From contig NZ_JAJNBZ010000036.1 in assembly GCF_021369635.1 (NCBI RefSeq), forward strand, positions 22,417-58,396: a stretch of 35,980 nt of DNA, in the 5' to 3' direction. The DNA comes from Paenibacillus profundus. Lineage in GTDB: Bacteria > Bacillota > Bacilli > Paenibacillales > Paenibacillaceae. The position numbers and the translations under genes are program-made. Of this stretch, positions 1 to 9,328 are shown piece after piece. The notes beneath the pieces are model-generated. The model was given only the letters and a program-made list of their open reading frames with translations. It was not told the origin of the DNA and did not search any database. The first letter of the stretch is position 1; every line of letters begins with the position of its first letter.

Positions 1-417
1 AGCACTCTTAGCTTCACTCTCCCATGCGCTCAGCGAAGGACACGTTGCAAAGAAGCGCCCTTAGCTCCACTCTCCCATTTGCTCAGTAAATTTAGTAAAC
101 GATGTCTCTTGGCTTTGTAATTGAAGTGTCTGAATAAGGGTATCATTTTTCGTAGCTAGTTCCAGATGATTCATTTTGCCTCAGTAGGTTCATTAACAGC
201 CCCCCTCATGAAATAGAAAACGAACCGGAAATCTATGAGCTGAACAGTGAAAATGGTGTTGGAATCGCAACAACTATTTTTTCTGACTCAAGGGTAGAGT
301 GTCGCAAGGCACTTGGGACGAGAGGCATAGCTGGATGGAATCGGAAATGGAGCGGGATGTGGAATCGACAATGACAATTCGACTTCGCTCGGGAACATAA
401 ACAGGACGTCTAGGTTA
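1..417. repeat. Gene-free leader with two copies of a TCTCCC repeat
   Basis: No convincing gene is visible. Two direct copies of one motif lie about 53 bp apart, at 3-33 and 57-86; each contains CACTCTCCCAT followed by GCTCAG. The same core recurs near 13.73 kb and 20.45 kb (see the dispersed repeat entries). An open frame without a start codon runs from about 156 to 374 but resembles nothing I recognise. The gap separates the pur operon from whatever lies upstream of the window. Confidence 0.5.
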
Positions 418-461
418 AAAAACGAACTATATATTTTAATGTTGTTTTAATGTTCGTGTTT
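418..461 (+). promoter_or_regulatory. PurR operator: two inverted PurBoxes
   Basis: Box 1 at 418-430 reads AAAAACGAACTAT. Box 2, on the other strand at 461-449, reads AAACACGAACATT. Both fit the PurR box pattern AWWWCCGAACWWT around the CGAAC core (one or two mismatches each), and they are inverted with 18 bp between them. In Bacillus, PurR binds two inverted boxes with similar spacing and represses until PRPP signals purine need. The pair lies directly upstream of the -35 element at 467, as expected for the pur operon operator. Confidence 0.85.
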
Positions 462-466
462 TGCGG

Positions 467-495
467 TTGACAGGGGGTTGTAACCTTGTTAAACT
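467..495 (+). promoter_or_regulatory. sigmaA promoter of the pur operon
   Basis: A perfect TTGACA -35 element at 467-472 is followed by a 17-bp spacer and TAAACT at 490-495. The TGT at 487-489 makes an extended -10. Transcription should start near 502, about 28 nt before the riboswitch aptamer. Confidence 0.8.
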
Positions 496-529
496 AAACT
501 CAAATTCAATATATAACGTATGATGATAG

Positions 530-599
530 CTCTCGTATAATTCCGGGGATATGGCCCGAAGTCTCTACCCAAAGACCTTAAATTTTTGGACTACGAGAG
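530..599 (+). promoter_or_regulatory. Purine riboswitch aptamer, guanine class
   Basis: The aptamer shows the hallmark blocks in order: P1 5' strand CTCTCGTA (530-537), TATAAT, GGATATGGC, the TCTCTACC block, CTTAAAT, and GGACTACGAG ending in the P1 3' strand TACGAGAG (592-599), which pairs fully over 8 bp. The specificity base inside GACTACG is C, which in this family pairs with guanine or hypoxanthine; adenine riboswitches carry U there. It lies in the leader of the pur operon and should end transcription early when guanine is plentiful. Confidence 0.93.
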
Positions 600-708
600 A
601 AAGCGTCAAGTAGCCGTGTGCCCTCTTAGGGCGGGCTTGCTTTCGTTTTCTTTCCTCTGTTCGAATGGGTCCGAGATAGAGCTACTGCAGCTATCAGCGG
701 GCCTTTTT
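599..708 (+). terminator. Riboswitch expression platform with intrinsic terminator
   Basis: The clearest terminator pairs GGTCCG (668-673) with CGGGCC (698-703) and GATAG (675-679) with CTATC (691-695), followed by TTTTT at 704-708. A second, longer hairpin (GAAAG at 599-603 with CTTTC at 640-644, containing GCCCT/AGGGC at 620-632) overlaps the last base of P1 and is followed by a T-rich stretch. Which of the two competes with the aptamer cannot be settled by eye. Confidence 0.7.
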
Positions 709-823
709 ATGTCATTCATCCAGAATCTTCTTCATCCTTGCCTCACATGTTCAGCATTCCGGCCAACGATAATTCGTTTCGTTCGGCACCCATTTCATAC
801 TCACACTGGGGAGGACCTATCCA

Positions 824-1069
824 ATGTTCAAAGTAAAGGTTTATGTCACGACGAAAGCAAATGTACTTGATCCGCAAGGCACGGCCGTTCAACAGGCGCT
901 GCACACGATGGGTTACGGCGATGTCGAAGAAGTGCGCATCGGCAAATACTTGGAACTGACGATTGATACGGAAGACCGCGCCCAAGCGGAAGCGGATGTG
1001 GAGAAAATGTGCAAGCAGCTGCTCGCCAATCCGGTCGTTGAAGACTATCGTTACGAGTTGGAGGACTAA
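824..1069 (+). CDS. purS: Phosphoribosylformylglycinamidine synthase subunit PurS
   Basis: An 81-residue protein, the normal size for PurS. It opens [19 protein letters not shown] and contains the family pattern QALHTMGY followed by VRIGKYLEL. PurS is a small dimer that joins PurL and PurQ and helps pass ammonia between them in the fourth step of purine synthesis (FGAR to FGAM). A GGGGAGG ribosome binding site lies 8-9 nt upstream of the ATG. It is the first gene after the riboswitch, and purQ follows after 4 nt. In Bacillus subtilis purE, purK, purB and purC come before purS; here they are not downstream of the operon promoter. Confidence 0.95.
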   Translation: MFKVKVYVTTKANVLDPQGTAVQQALHTMGYGDVEEVRIGKYLELTIDTEDRAQAEADVEKMCKQLLANPVVEDYRYELED

Positions 1070-1073
1070 GGGC

Positions 1074-1763
1074 ATGAAGGTAGCTGTACTCGTTTTTCCG
1101 GGTTCCAACTGTGATTGGGATTGTGTGCATGCGGCAGAAGAGACGTTGGCGGAAGCGACGGTGGAGCGTGTCTGGCATACGACTGAAGATTTGACTGGTT
1201 ACGATTTGATTATGGTTCCGGGCGGATTCTCGTACGGCGACTATTTGCGCAGCGGCGCGATTGCCAGGTTCGCTCCGGTGATGAACGCGGTGGCGAAGGC
1301 GGCGGACAAGGGCGCCTATGTGCTCGGCATTTGCAACGGATTTCAAATTTTGACTGAAGCGGGTTTGCTCCCGGGCGCACTGCGCCGCAACACGGGGTTG
1401 AAATTCCGCTGCCATCACTCGAAATTACGTGTCGTTCAATCTAACACGGCGTTTACGAGCGAATACGGGCAGGATGAGGTCATCGATATCCCAATCGCTC
1501 ACGGCGAAGGCAACTATTACTGTGATGAGCAGACGCTAGAGCAGTTGAAGCGCAACAACCAAATTGTATTTACGTATGAAGAGAACCCGAATGGGTCTTT
1601 GGAACATATAGCAGGCATTATTAACGAACAAGGCAATGTGCTCGGCATGATGCCGCATCCGGAGCGTGCGGTCAGCGACCTGCTCGGATCGAAGGACGGC
1701 GTGCGCATGTTTCAGTCAATTATGAAGGTTTGGAGGGAACGTCATGCAACGAACGTTAACTAA
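1074..1763 (+). CDS. purQ: Phosphoribosylformylglycinamidine synthase subunit PurQ (glutaminase)
   Basis: A 229-residue class I glutamine amidotransferase. It hydrolyses glutamine and supplies ammonia to PurL. The nucleophile Cys87 sits in GICNGFQ and the His195/Glu197 pair in PHPERA, so the catalytic triad is complete. The open frame extends further upstream, but the ATG at 1074 gives the family start [14 protein letters not shown] and follows the GGAGGA in the end of purS. The 3' end overlaps purL by 20 nt, which suggests translational coupling. Confidence 0.95.
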   Translation: MKVAVLVFPGSNCDWDCVHAAEETLAEATVERVWHTTEDLTGYDLIMVPGGFSYGDYLRSGAIARFAPVMNAVAKAADKGAYVLGICNGFQILTEAGLLPGALRRNTGLKFRCHHSKLRVVQSNTAFTSEYGQDEVIDIPIAHGEGNYYCDEQTLEQLKRNNQIVFTYEENPNGSLEHIAGIINEQGNVLGMMPHPERAVSDLLGSKDGVRMFQSIMKVWRERHATNVN

Positions 1764-4035
1764 GAACGAGACGGATGCCGTGTTGGAGCAAGGGAAAGCA
1801 AACATGCTGAAGGAGCCGTCGGCACAGCAAATTGCGGAGGAGCGGATTTATGCGTCGATGGGCGTGACGGATTCGGAATATGCGCACATTTGCGAGCTGC
1901 TCGGCCGTCAGCCGAACTACACGGAAATCGGCGTATTCAGCGTCATGTGGTCGGAGCACTGCGCCTACAAAAATTCCAAGCCCTTGCTGAAGCGGTTCCC
2001 GACGACAGGCGAGCGCGTGCTAGTCGGTCCGGGTGAAGGCGCCGGCATCGTCGACATTGGCGACGGTCAAGCGGTGTGCTTCAAAATCGAGAGCCATAAC
2101 CACCCTTCCGCTATCGAGCCTTATCAAGGCGCAGCGACAGGGGTTGGCGGCATCATCCGCGACATCTTCTCGATGGGCGCGCGTCCGATAGCGCTGCTGA
2201 ACTCGCTCCGCTTCGGCCAATTGACGGATGAGCGCGTGCGCTATTTGTTCGAGCATGTCGTATCTGGGATTGCAGGCTACGGCAACTGTATCGGCATTCC
2301 AACGGTCGGCGGCGAAGTGATGTTCGACGCGAGCTACGAAGGAAATCCACTTGTGAACGCGATGTGCGTAGGCTTAATTGATCATCAGGATATTCAGAGC
2401 GGTGTGGCGAGCGGCATCGGCAACCCGGTCTATTATGTCGGACCTCCGACAGGGCGCGATGGCATCCACGGGGCGACATTTGCTTCGGAGGAACTGACAG
2501 AAGAGTCGGAGGCGAAGCGTCCGGCGGTTCAGGTCGGCGATCCGTTCATGGAAAAATTAGTGATGGAATCGTGCTTGGAGCTCATTCAATCGGGTATCGT
2601 CATCGGCATTCAAGATATGGGCGCAGCGGGCTTGACCTGTTCCAGCGCCGAGATGGCAAGCAAGGCGGGCAACGGTCTGGAGCTGCATCTGGACGAGGTG
2701 CCGCAGCGCGAACGCGGCATGACGCCTTACGAGATGATGCTGTCTGAATCGCAAGAGCGCATGCTGTTCGTCATCGAAGAGCATAACGAGCCTATAGCGA
2801 TGGAAATATTCAACCGCTGGGGCGTCATCTGCCGCCAGGTCGGCCGCGTGACGGATGATGGCCGACTCCGCCTGACCTATGGCGGCGAGGTGGTAGCGGA
2901 TATGCCGGTGCGCGGTCTGGTGGACGAATGTCCGGTCTATGAGAAGCCATCTCAGGTTCCGGCTTACTATACAGCGAACGAACAGGTGGATACAACGAAT
3001 TATCCAGAAGTGACGGATGTTAACGATGCTTTGTTCAAAGTGCTTGGTTCCCCGACGGTGGCGAGCAAAGAGTGGGTATACCGCCAGTACGATAGTATGG
3101 TGCGCGCCAGCACGGCGGTAGCGCCTGGCTCGGATGCTGCAGTTGTCATGGTGCGCGGCACGCGCAAGGCGCTTGCGATGACGACGGATTGCAACGGACG
3201 CTATGCGTATCTTGACCCGTATATGGGCGGTCGCATTGCGGTGGCGGAAGCGGCGCGCAACATCGTATGCTCTGGTGCGGAACCGTTAGCGATTACGGAC
3301 AACTTGAACTTCGGCAATCCAGAGAAGCCAGAGAACTTCTGGCAAATGGAGCAGGCCGTCGATGGGATGGCGGAAGCGTGCCGTCACCTGTCAACTCCGG
3401 TAATCGGAGGGAACGTCAGCTTATACAATGAGAATGCAAAAGGGGCCATTTATCCGACTCCAGTAGTCGGCATGGTCGGTCTCGTGCATGATGTGGATCA
3501 TATTACGCAGCAAGGCTTCAAGCAGGCAGGCGATATTGTGCTCCTGCTCGGCACAACGAAAGCAGAGCTTGGAGGCAGTGAGTTCCAGACTGTTATCCAT
3601 GGCGTGACGGAAGGGCGTCCGCCGGTGGTGGATTTGGATGTGGAACAGCGTCTGCAGCGCGCCGTGCTTGGCGCGATTCAAGCGGGTAAGGTGCAATCCG
3701 CTCATGATGCGGCGGAAGGCGGGATCGCGGTTGCGATCACGGAGTGCGCCATCAGCGGAGGCATTGGTGTGACGGCAGATTGGCAAGTGGAAGGTATGAG
3801 ACCGGATGTGGCGTTGTTTAGTGAATCTCAATCCCGTATCGTGCTGTCGGTTGCTCCGGAGCATGAGGAAGCGGTCGTTGAGTGGTGTGCCCAATATGAA
3901 GTGCCTGTTCAGCGCTTAGGCGTCGTTGGCGGAGACCGGATTCAGCTGCGGGTGAACGGCAAGGATGCCATCGACGTGACACGATATGAAGCGGAGCGGG
4001 TGTGGAAGGATGCGATTCCATGTCTGATGCAATAA
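1744..4035 (+). CDS. purL: Phosphoribosylformylglycinamidine synthase subunit PurL
   Basis: The 763-residue synthetase subunit of FGAM synthase (small, Bacillus-type PurL). It uses ATP and ammonia from PurQ to convert FGAR to FGAM. Motifs seen: [19 protein letters not shown] near residue 60, [21 protein letters not shown] near 115, and the second AIR-synthetase-like half with [14 protein letters not shown] and [16 protein letters not shown] site precedes the ATG by 6 nt. It is about 20 residues longer than the Bacillus protein, mainly at the N terminus. It overlaps purQ by 20 nt and purF by 16 nt. Confidence 0.95.
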   Translation: MQRTLTKNETDAVLEQGKANMLKEPSAQQIAEERIYASMGVTDSEYAHICELLGRQPNYTEIGVFSVMWSEHCAYKNSKPLLKRFPTTGERVLVGPGEGAGIVDIGDGQAVCFKIESHNHPSAIEPYQGAATGVGGIIRDIFSMGARPIALLNSLRFGQLTDERVRYLFEHVVSGIAGYGNCIGIPTVGGEVMFDASYEGNPLVNAMCVGLIDHQDIQSGVASGIGNPVYYVGPPTGRDGIHGATFASEELTEESEAKRPAVQVGDPFMEKLVMESCLELIQSGIVIGIQDMGAAGLTCSSAEMASKAGNGLELHLDEVPQRERGMTPYEMMLSESQERMLFVIEEHNEPIAMEIFNRWGVICRQVGRVTDDGRLRLTYGGEVVADMPVRGLVDECPVYEKPSQVPAYYTANEQVDTTNYPEVTDVNDALFKVLGSPTVASKEWVYRQYDSMVRASTAVAPGSDAAVVMVRGTRKALAMTTDCNGRYAYLDPYMGGRIAVAEAARNIVCSGAEPLAITDNLNFGNPEKPENFWQMEQAVDGMAEACRHLSTPVIGGNVSLYNENAKGAIYPTPVVGMVGLVHDVDHITQQGFKQAGDIVLLLGTTKAELGGSEFQTVIHGVTEGRPPVVDLDVEQRLQRAVLGAIQAGKVQSAHDAAEGGIAVAITECAISGGIGVTADWQVEGMRPDVALFSESQSRIVLSVAPEHEEAVVEWCAQYEVPVQRLGVVGGDRIQLRVNGKDAIDVTRYEAERVWKDAIPCLMQ

Positions 4036-5540
4036 AGCAGCATGCGAAGGAACGTGAAGAGGCGGCCCGGGTGTACGACTTGGCGGGCATGGACGAGAGA
4101 GGCAGTTACTTCAACGAAGGCATAGGCAAAGACGGTCCGTTCGACCGTCTACGCGAGGAGTGCGGCGTGTTCGGCGTATTTGGATATGCCGATGCGGCCT
4201 CGCTCACGTACTACGGCCTTCATACGCTGCAGCACCGCGGCGAGGAAAGCTCAGGCATCTGCACGTCAGACGGCCGCGCGTTCAGCTATCACCGCGGCAT
4301 GGGCCTCGTAAAGGAAGTGTTCGACAAGGACCGCCTAGAAAGCTTGCTTGGCGACCGCGCCATCGGTCACGTGCGCTATTCCACGTCTGGCGACAGCCGC
4401 TTGACGAATGCGCAGCCGCTCGTGTTCAAGACGCGTGACGGCGACTTGTCCGTAGCGACGAACGGGAACATCGTCAATGCGCCGGCTATTCGGCGGGAGC
4501 TGGAGCAGAAGGGCTCCATCTTCCAGACGACGAGCGATACTGAGGTCATTGCCCATTTGATCGCCCGTTCGGAGGCCGACCTGGTGACGGCGGCGAAGGA
4601 AGCTCTTCGCCAGCTCGCCGGCGGCTTCGCGTTTCTCATAATGACGAATGACAGGCTGCTTGTTGCATCAGATCCGCATGGCTTGCGTCCGCTGGCGATG
4701 GGACGCATCGGTGATGCGTATGTGTTTTCGTCTGAATCGTGCGCTTTGGACGCGGTGGGCGCGGAATTCATCCGTGCGATCGAGCCGGGCGAGCTGCTCG
4801 TGTTCGACGAGATGGGCTACCGCTCGGAACGATTCGCGCCCGTGGAGCGCCGCGCTTTGTGCGCGATGGAATTTATATATTTTGCACGTCCAGACAGTCA
4901 AATGCATGACATCAATCTTCATACCGCCCGCAAGCGAATGGGGAAGCAGCTGGCGCAAGAGTCGTTTGTCGAGGCGGATATCGTATCCGGCGTGCCGGAT
5001 TCCAGCATTTCCGCCGCTATCGGCTACGCGGAGGCGACAGGCATTCCCTATGAGATGGGCATGATTAAGAGCAAATATTCAGGCCGCACATTCATTCAGC
5101 CCAGCCAGGAGCTGCGCGAGCAGGGCGTCAAGATGAAGCTAAGCGCGGTGCGCAGTGTAGTGGAAGGCAAGCGTGTCGTCCTCATCGACGACTCGATCGT
5201 GCGCGGCACGACGTCGCGCCGCATCGTCAAGATGCTGCGCGATGCGGGTGCGCTGGAGGTGCATCTGCGCATCGCGTCGCCACCGTTCAAGCATCCGTGC
5301 TTCTACGGCATCGATACGCCGGACAGCAATGACTTAATCGCTTCGAGCCATTCCGTAGAAGAGATTTGTGGCTTGATCGGCGCGGATTCGCTTGCGTTCT
5401 TGTCTCACGAGGGCACGGTGGAGGCGATCGGAGGCGCGTTCGCAAAGGAAAAGAAGGGCGGTCTGTGCATGGCCTGCTTCGATCACGATTATCCGACGGA
5501 GCTGGCTGCCGCGGCGAAGACATCGGGCTGCGGCTGCTGA
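4020..5540 (+). CDS. purF: Amidophosphoribosyltransferase PurF
   Basis: Catalyses the first committed step of purine synthesis: PRPP plus glutamine to phosphoribosylamine. With the ATG at 4020 it has 506 residues. The N-terminal nucleophile is Cys48 in REECGVFG, exposed in this family by removal of a propeptide. The four cysteines expected for the 4Fe-4S cluster are visible ([25 protein letters not shown]), and the PRPP loop is [16 protein letters not shown]. The propeptide would be 47 residues, against about 11 in Bacillus subtilis; the ATG at 4089 would shorten it to 24. AAGGA lies 9 nt before 4020. The start overlaps the purL stop. Confidence 0.93.
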   Translation: MSDAIKQHAKEREEAARVYDLAGMDERGSYFNEGIGKDGPFDRLREECGVFGVFGYADAASLTYYGLHTLQHRGEESSGICTSDGRAFSYHRGMGLVKEVFDKDRLESLLGDRAIGHVRYSTSGDSRLTNAQPLVFKTRDGDLSVATNGNIVNAPAIRRELEQKGSIFQTTSDTEVIAHLIARSEADLVTAAKEALRQLAGGFAFLIMTNDRLLVASDPHGLRPLAMGRIGDAYVFSSESCALDAVGAEFIRAIEPGELLVFDEMGYRSERFAPVERRALCAMEFIYFARPDSQMHDINLHTARKRMGKQLAQESFVEADIVSGVPDSSISAAIGYAEATGIPYEMGMIKSKYSGRTFIQPSQELREQGVKMKLSAVRSVVEGKRVVLIDDSIVRGTTSRRIVKMLRDAGALEVHLRIASPPFKHPCFYGIDTPDSNDLIASSHSVEEICGLIGADSLAFLSHEGTVEAIGGAFAKEKKGGLCMACFDHDYPTELAAAAKTSGCGC

Positions 5541-5584
5541 AAAAATGAACCGTACATGAGGATGCAAAGTTGTTGCCCATCGGT

Positions 5585-5603
5585 ATTTGAATTTTGTTCA
5601 AAT
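5585..5603 (+). repeat. Perfect inverted repeat after purF
   Basis: ATTTGAA (5585-5591) and TTCAAAT (5597-5603) flank a 5-nt loop. It could form a short hairpin in the purF-purM intercistronic RNA, immediately ahead of the 166-bp repeat. No T-run follows, so it does not look like a terminator. Confidence 0.4.
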
Positions 5604-5614
5604 GAAAAATATAT

Positions 5615-5780
5615 GTTCAAACCGGACACTTTTCAGCACCGAGAAGGTTGCAAGAAACCGAAGAAGGAGGAGCGGAGTGTAGGCGGGACTACATGAGCAC
5701 TGGACTTCAAGGTTGAATGCAAGATTCGATGTCGAATATGCTACTAGATGATCATCGTGATCAAAAGGGGCCTTTTTGAA
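5615..5780 (+). repeat. 166-bp dispersed repeat, copy A
   Basis: This intercistronic stretch is about three quarters identical, by eye, to the reverse complement of 27930-28095, and both span exactly 166 bp. Shared blocks include TTTTCAGCACCGAGAAGGTT, AAGAAGGAG, GAATGCAAGATTCGATG and CGTGATCAAAA. The ends are weak inverted repeats (GTTCAAA and TTTTTGAAT). Internally it can fold: GCACC/GGTTGC, TGTAG/CTACA and TGATCA/TGATCA hairpins. It lies between purF and purM, so it is transcribed with the operon. It could be a small non-autonomous mobile element or a structured RNA; the function is unknown. Confidence 0.75.
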
Positions 5781-5814
5781 TAACCTCTAAAACATGAGTA
5801 AGGGAGAGAAACCC

Positions 5815-6861
5815 ATGTCTGAAGCTTACAAACAAGCGGGTGTCGACATCGCGGCAGGTAACGAAGCCGTCGAACGTATGAAGAAGCATGTGCGCCGCAC
5901 GTTCCGCCCTGAGGTGATGACGGATCTCGGCGGCTTCGGCGCTCTATTCCAGCTGAACAGCAAAAAATACGAGGAGCCTGTGCTCGTATCGGGAACCGAT
6001 GGCGTTGGAACGAAGCTGATGCTTGCCTTTGCCATGGATAAGCATGACACGATTGGCATCGACGCGGTGGCTATGTGCGTGAACGACATCGTCGTGCAGG
6101 GGGCGGAGCCACTGTTCTTCTTGGATTACTTGGCCTGTGGCAAAGTGAAGCCGGAGCGCATCGAGAGCATCGTGAGCGGGATTGCGGAAGGCTGCGCGCA
6201 GGCGGGCTGTTCGCTCATCGGGGGCGAGACGGCTGAAATGCCGGGCATGTACGAGACGGAAGAGTACGACATCGCAGGCTTCAGCGTGGGGGTTGTCGAT
6301 AAGAGCCGCATTGTTAACGGAGCAAGCATCAAGCCGGGCGATGTCATTCTCGGTCTGCCATCGAGCGGCGTGCACAGCAACGGCTTCTCGCTCGTGCGCA
6401 AGCTGCTACTGGAGCAAGCGGGCTACAGCTTGAATGCGCAGGTGCCGGAGCTAGAGACGGAGGCGACGCTCGGTGAAGTGCTGCTTACACCGACACGCAT
6501 CTATGTTAAACCGCTGCTTGAGCTGATGAAGCAGGTACAAATTAAAGGAGCGGCGCACATTACGGGCGGCGGCTTCCTCGAAAATATTCCGCGTGTACTG
6601 CCGGAAGGGACAGCGGTTCATATTGATTACGGCTCATGGCCGGTGCATCCGGTGTTCCGCTTGATGGAGCGGGTTGGCTCCTTGAAAGCGGAGGAGCTGT
6701 TCACAACGTTCAACATGGGAATCGGCATGATCGTCGTCGTGTCGGCACAGGATGCGGATGCCGCAGCGGCATGCTTGTCAGAGCAGGGTGAAGCGGTGTA
6801 CCGCATCGGGACTGTAACGGAAGGCGCACGGGAAGTACGGATACCGGAGGTCGGGATATAA
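5815..6861 (+). CDS. purM: Phosphoribosylformylglycinamidine cyclo-ligase PurM
   Basis: AIR synthetase of 348 residues, converting FGAM to AIR with ATP. The glycine-rich N-terminal half has [11 protein letters not shown] and SGTDGVGTK near residue 60, then DYLACGK and [11 protein letters not shown]; the C-terminal half has [16 protein letters not shown]. The frame is open to 5794, but the ATG at 5815 has AGGGAGAG 7 nt upstream and gives the family start [16 protein letters not shown]. It follows purF after 274 nt, which contain the 166-bp repeat. Its stop shares one base with the purN start. Confidence 0.95.
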   Translation: MSEAYKQAGVDIAAGNEAVERMKKHVRRTFRPEVMTDLGGFGALFQLNSKKYEEPVLVSGTDGVGTKLMLAFAMDKHDTIGIDAVAMCVNDIVVQGAEPLFFLDYLACGKVKPERIESIVSGIAEGCAQAGCSLIGGETAEMPGMYETEEYDIAGFSVGVVDKSRIVNGASIKPGDVILGLPSSGVHSNGFSLVRKLLLEQAGYSLNAQVPELETEATLGEVLLTPTRIYVKPLLELMKQVQIKGAAHITGGGFLENIPRVLPEGTAVHIDYGSWPVHPVFRLMERVGSLKAEELFTTFNMGIGMIVVVSAQDADAAAACLSEQGEAVYRIGTVTEGAREVRIPEVGI

Positions 6862-7517
6862 TGCGTCCGATGGATACGACTTCTGTTCACAAAGAAACGG
6901 CAGACTTCAGCGTGCCGTCGTTAGAATTGCGTGACGGGGAGCGGATGCCGCGTATCGCGGTGTTCGCCTCCGGTTCGGGTTCGAACTTCCAAGCGCTTGC
7001 AGATGCGGCTTATGCGCAGCAGTTGGATGCGGATGTGGCGCTCCTTATTTGCGACAAGCCTCGCGCTTATGTCCTTGAGCGGGCGCAGGCGGCGAACGTG
7101 CCTTATGTGGTATTCGAGCCAAAGCAATATTTGTCACGCGAGCAGTATGAACACAATGTGCTGCATGTGCTGGAGGAATACGACATCGATTGGATTGTGC
7201 TTGCTGGCTATATGCGGCTCATTACGCCAGTGCTCCTTCATGCATATGAAGGGCGCATGGTCAACATTCATCCATCGCTGCTCCCGGCCTTTCCGGGCCT
7301 GCACGCGGTACGCCAAGCGCTGGATTACGGCGTGAAGGTGACGGGAGTGACGGTGCATCTCGTAGATGAAGGGATGGATACGGGTCCGATTGTGGCGCAG
7401 CAAGCCGTCATGATTGAACCGTGTGATACGGAAGCGGCATTGACTGCGCGTATTCAGGCGGTGGAGCACGAGTTGTATCCGCAGGTGGTACGCCGTCTGA
7501 TGAGAGGAAAGAGCTAG
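6861..7517 (+). CDS. purN: Phosphoribosylglycinamide formyltransferase PurN
   Basis: Transfers a formyl group from 10-formyl-tetrahydrofolate to GAR. The family start is seen at MPRIAVFASGSGSNFQALAD, and the catalytic Asn/His in VNIHPSLLP and Asp in DEGMDTGPI are present. From the ATG at 6861 the protein has 218 residues, about 28 more at the N terminus than usual; this start overlaps the purM stop and has GGAGG about 10 nt upstream. The ATG at 6945, behind GGGGAGCGG, gives a 190-residue protein of typical size and is a real alternative. Confidence 0.93.
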   Translation: MRPMDTTSVHKETADFSVPSLELRDGERMPRIAVFASGSGSNFQALADAAYAQQLDADVALLICDKPRAYVLERAQAANVPYVVFEPKQYLSREQYEHNVLHVLEEYDIDWIVLAGYMRLITPVLLHAYEGRMVNIHPSLLPAFPGLHAVRQALDYGVKVTGVTVHLVDEGMDTGPIVAQQAVMIEPCDTEAALTARIQAVEHELYPQVVRRLMRGKS

Positions 7518-7651
7518 TTGTTCGGATGTAGGAATCCGGACAAGAGAGAAAGCGTTTTGCAGGTGAGCATACGGGCAGCAGGTTCCAACAGCATTGCTGG
7601 ATGAGCAGGTTGAGGCTGTCTGGACGAATGGACTTTATCACATTAAAATGG

Positions 7652-7659
7652 TATACAAT
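7652..7659 (+). promoter_or_regulatory. Possible internal -10 element before purH
   Basis: In the 246-nt gap between purN and purH, TATACAAT (7652-7659) is preceded by TG at 7649-7650, which resembles an extended -10. No good -35 hexamer lies 17 bp upstream. Weak support for an extra promoter of purHD. Confidence 0.25.
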
Positions 7660-7763
7660 CATAATTCCAAATGTTAGCACAGCGGAGCGGGGATGGAAGC
7701 GAGCTATACATCCGCCGGGCTCGGAAGTGGCAGCCATATATTTTTAGCAAGGGAGAGGACAAC

Positions 7764-9311
7764 ATGACGATTCAAAGAGCGCTTATTAGTGTATCCGACA
7801 AGACGGGTGTCGTTGAATTTGCGCGTGCGCTGGCAGAAGCGGGCGTGCAGCTTATTTCAACCGGAGGAACGAAGTCGCTGCTGGAGCAAGCGGGCGTGCC
7901 GGTAACGGGTATTTCGGATGTGACTGGATTTCCCGAAATATTGGACGGACGGGTAAAGACGCTCCATCCAGCCGTACACAGCGGTCTGCTTGCGGTACGA
8001 AGCAATGAGGAGCATCGCAAGCAGCTGGAAGAGCTCGGCTTATCCACGATTGATATGGTCATTGTTAATCTATATCCGTTCCAGCAAACGATAGCGAAGC
8101 CAGATGTGTCCTATGAAGATGCAATTGAAAATATAGATATCGGCGGGCCAACAATGCTGCGCTCAGCAGCCAAAAACCACGGTGACGTTACTGTAGTGGT
8201 CGATGCGGCGGATTATGAGACGGTGTTGGAAGAAATCCGTAACGGCGGAGATACGACGCTTGAGACGCGCAAACGCTTGGCAGCGAAGGTATTCCGCCAT
8301 ACGGCGGCGTACGATGCGTTGATCGCGGACTATTTAAGCGGACAGGTCGGCGAGACGTGGCCAGAGCGCTACACGGTCACGTACGAGAAGGTGCAGTCGC
8401 TTCGTTACGGGGAGAACCCGCACCAGGAAGCGGCGTTCTATCGCCAACCGTTGGCAGCGCCGGGTAGCATTACGACGGCGGAGCAACTGCACGGCAAGGA
8501 GCTATCCTACAACAATATTAATGACGCAAACGCCGCTCTCTCCATCGTGAGCGAATTCAAGATGCCAGCGGTTGTTGCCGTAAAGCATATGAATCCTTGC
8601 GGGGTCGGTATCGGTGCTACAGTGTTTGAAGCGTATCAAAAGGCGTACGAATCTGATCCAACGTCCATCTTCGGCGGTATCGTTGCCGCGAACCGGACAA
8701 TCGATGGGGACACGGCACGCTTGCTGCACGAAATCTTCCTCGAAATCGTCATCGCGCCGGATTTCACGCAAGAGGCGCTGAATATATTGCAGCAGAAGAA
8801 AAATTTGCGTCTGCTGCGCACCGGCGTCGTTCCGACTCCGGCAGAGCGTGGCGCGTCCCGCCAGCTCACCTCGGTGAACGGCGGCTTGCTGGTGCAGGAG
8901 AATGACCTGCATACGCTTGACGCTACCAAGCTGCAGGCTGTGACTGAGCGCAAGCCATCGGAAGCCGAGCTGGAGCAGCTGCTGTTCGGCTGGAATGTGG
9001 TCAAGCACGTGAAATCGAATGCCATCGTGCTCGTGAAGGATGGCATGACTGTCGGCGTAGGCGCAGGACAGATGAACCGCGTCGGGGCAGCCCGTATCGC
9101 GATCGAGCAGGCTGGAGAGAAGGCGCGCGGCGCGGTGCTTGCATCGGATGCGTTCTTCCCGATGGGAGATACGCTCGCCTTAGCGGCGGAAGCTGGCATT
9201 ACGGCTGTCATTCAGCCCGGCGGCTCCATCCGCGACGACGAGTCCATTCAAGTGGCGAATGAGCATGGACTGGCAATGGTCCTTACCGGTGTCCGTCATT
9301 TCAAGCATTAG
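7764..9311 (+). CDS. purH: Bifunctional AICAR transformylase / IMP cyclohydrolase PurH
   Basis: A 515-residue enzyme catalysing the last two steps to IMP. The N-terminal MGS-like cyclohydrolase domain shows [25 protein letters not shown] and [11 protein letters not shown]; the C-terminal transformylase domain shows the catalytic Lys-His in [10 protein letters not shown] and [11 protein letters not shown]. The frame is open to 7671, but the ATG at 7764 has GGGAGAGGA upstream and matches the family start. It follows purN after 246 nt, a long gap for this operon, and precedes purD by 17 nt. Confidence 0.95.
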   Translation: MTIQRALISVSDKTGVVEFARALAEAGVQLISTGGTKSLLEQAGVPVTGISDVTGFPEILDGRVKTLHPAVHSGLLAVRSNEEHRKQLEELGLSTIDMVIVNLYPFQQTIAKPDVSYEDAIENIDIGGPTMLRSAAKNHGDVTVVVDAADYETVLEEIRNGGDTTLETRKRLAAKVFRHTAAYDALIADYLSGQVGETWPERYTVTYEKVQSLRYGENPHQEAAFYRQPLAAPGSITTAEQLHGKELSYNNINDANAALSIVSEFKMPAVVAVKHMNPCGVGIGATVFEAYQKAYESDPTSIFGGIVAANRTIDGDTARLLHEIFLEIVIAPDFTQEALNILQQKKNLRLLRTGVVPTPAERGASRQLTSVNGGLLVQENDLHTLDATKLQAVTERKPSEAELEQLLFGWNVVKHVKSNAIVLVKDGMTVGVGAGQMNRVGAARIAIEQAGEKARGAVLASDAFFPMGDTLALAAEAGITAVIQPGGSIRDDESIQVANEHGLAMVLTGVRHFKH

Positions 9312-9328
9312 GAACGGGGGATGTGCAG

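Noticed and set aside
217..229. Third PurBox-like AAAACGAACCGG upstream of the pur promoter
   Set aside because: The right-hand part does not match and no inverted partner lies at the required distance.
156..374. A 72-codon open frame without a start
   Set aside because: No start codon near its beginning, no ribosome binding site, no recognisable family.
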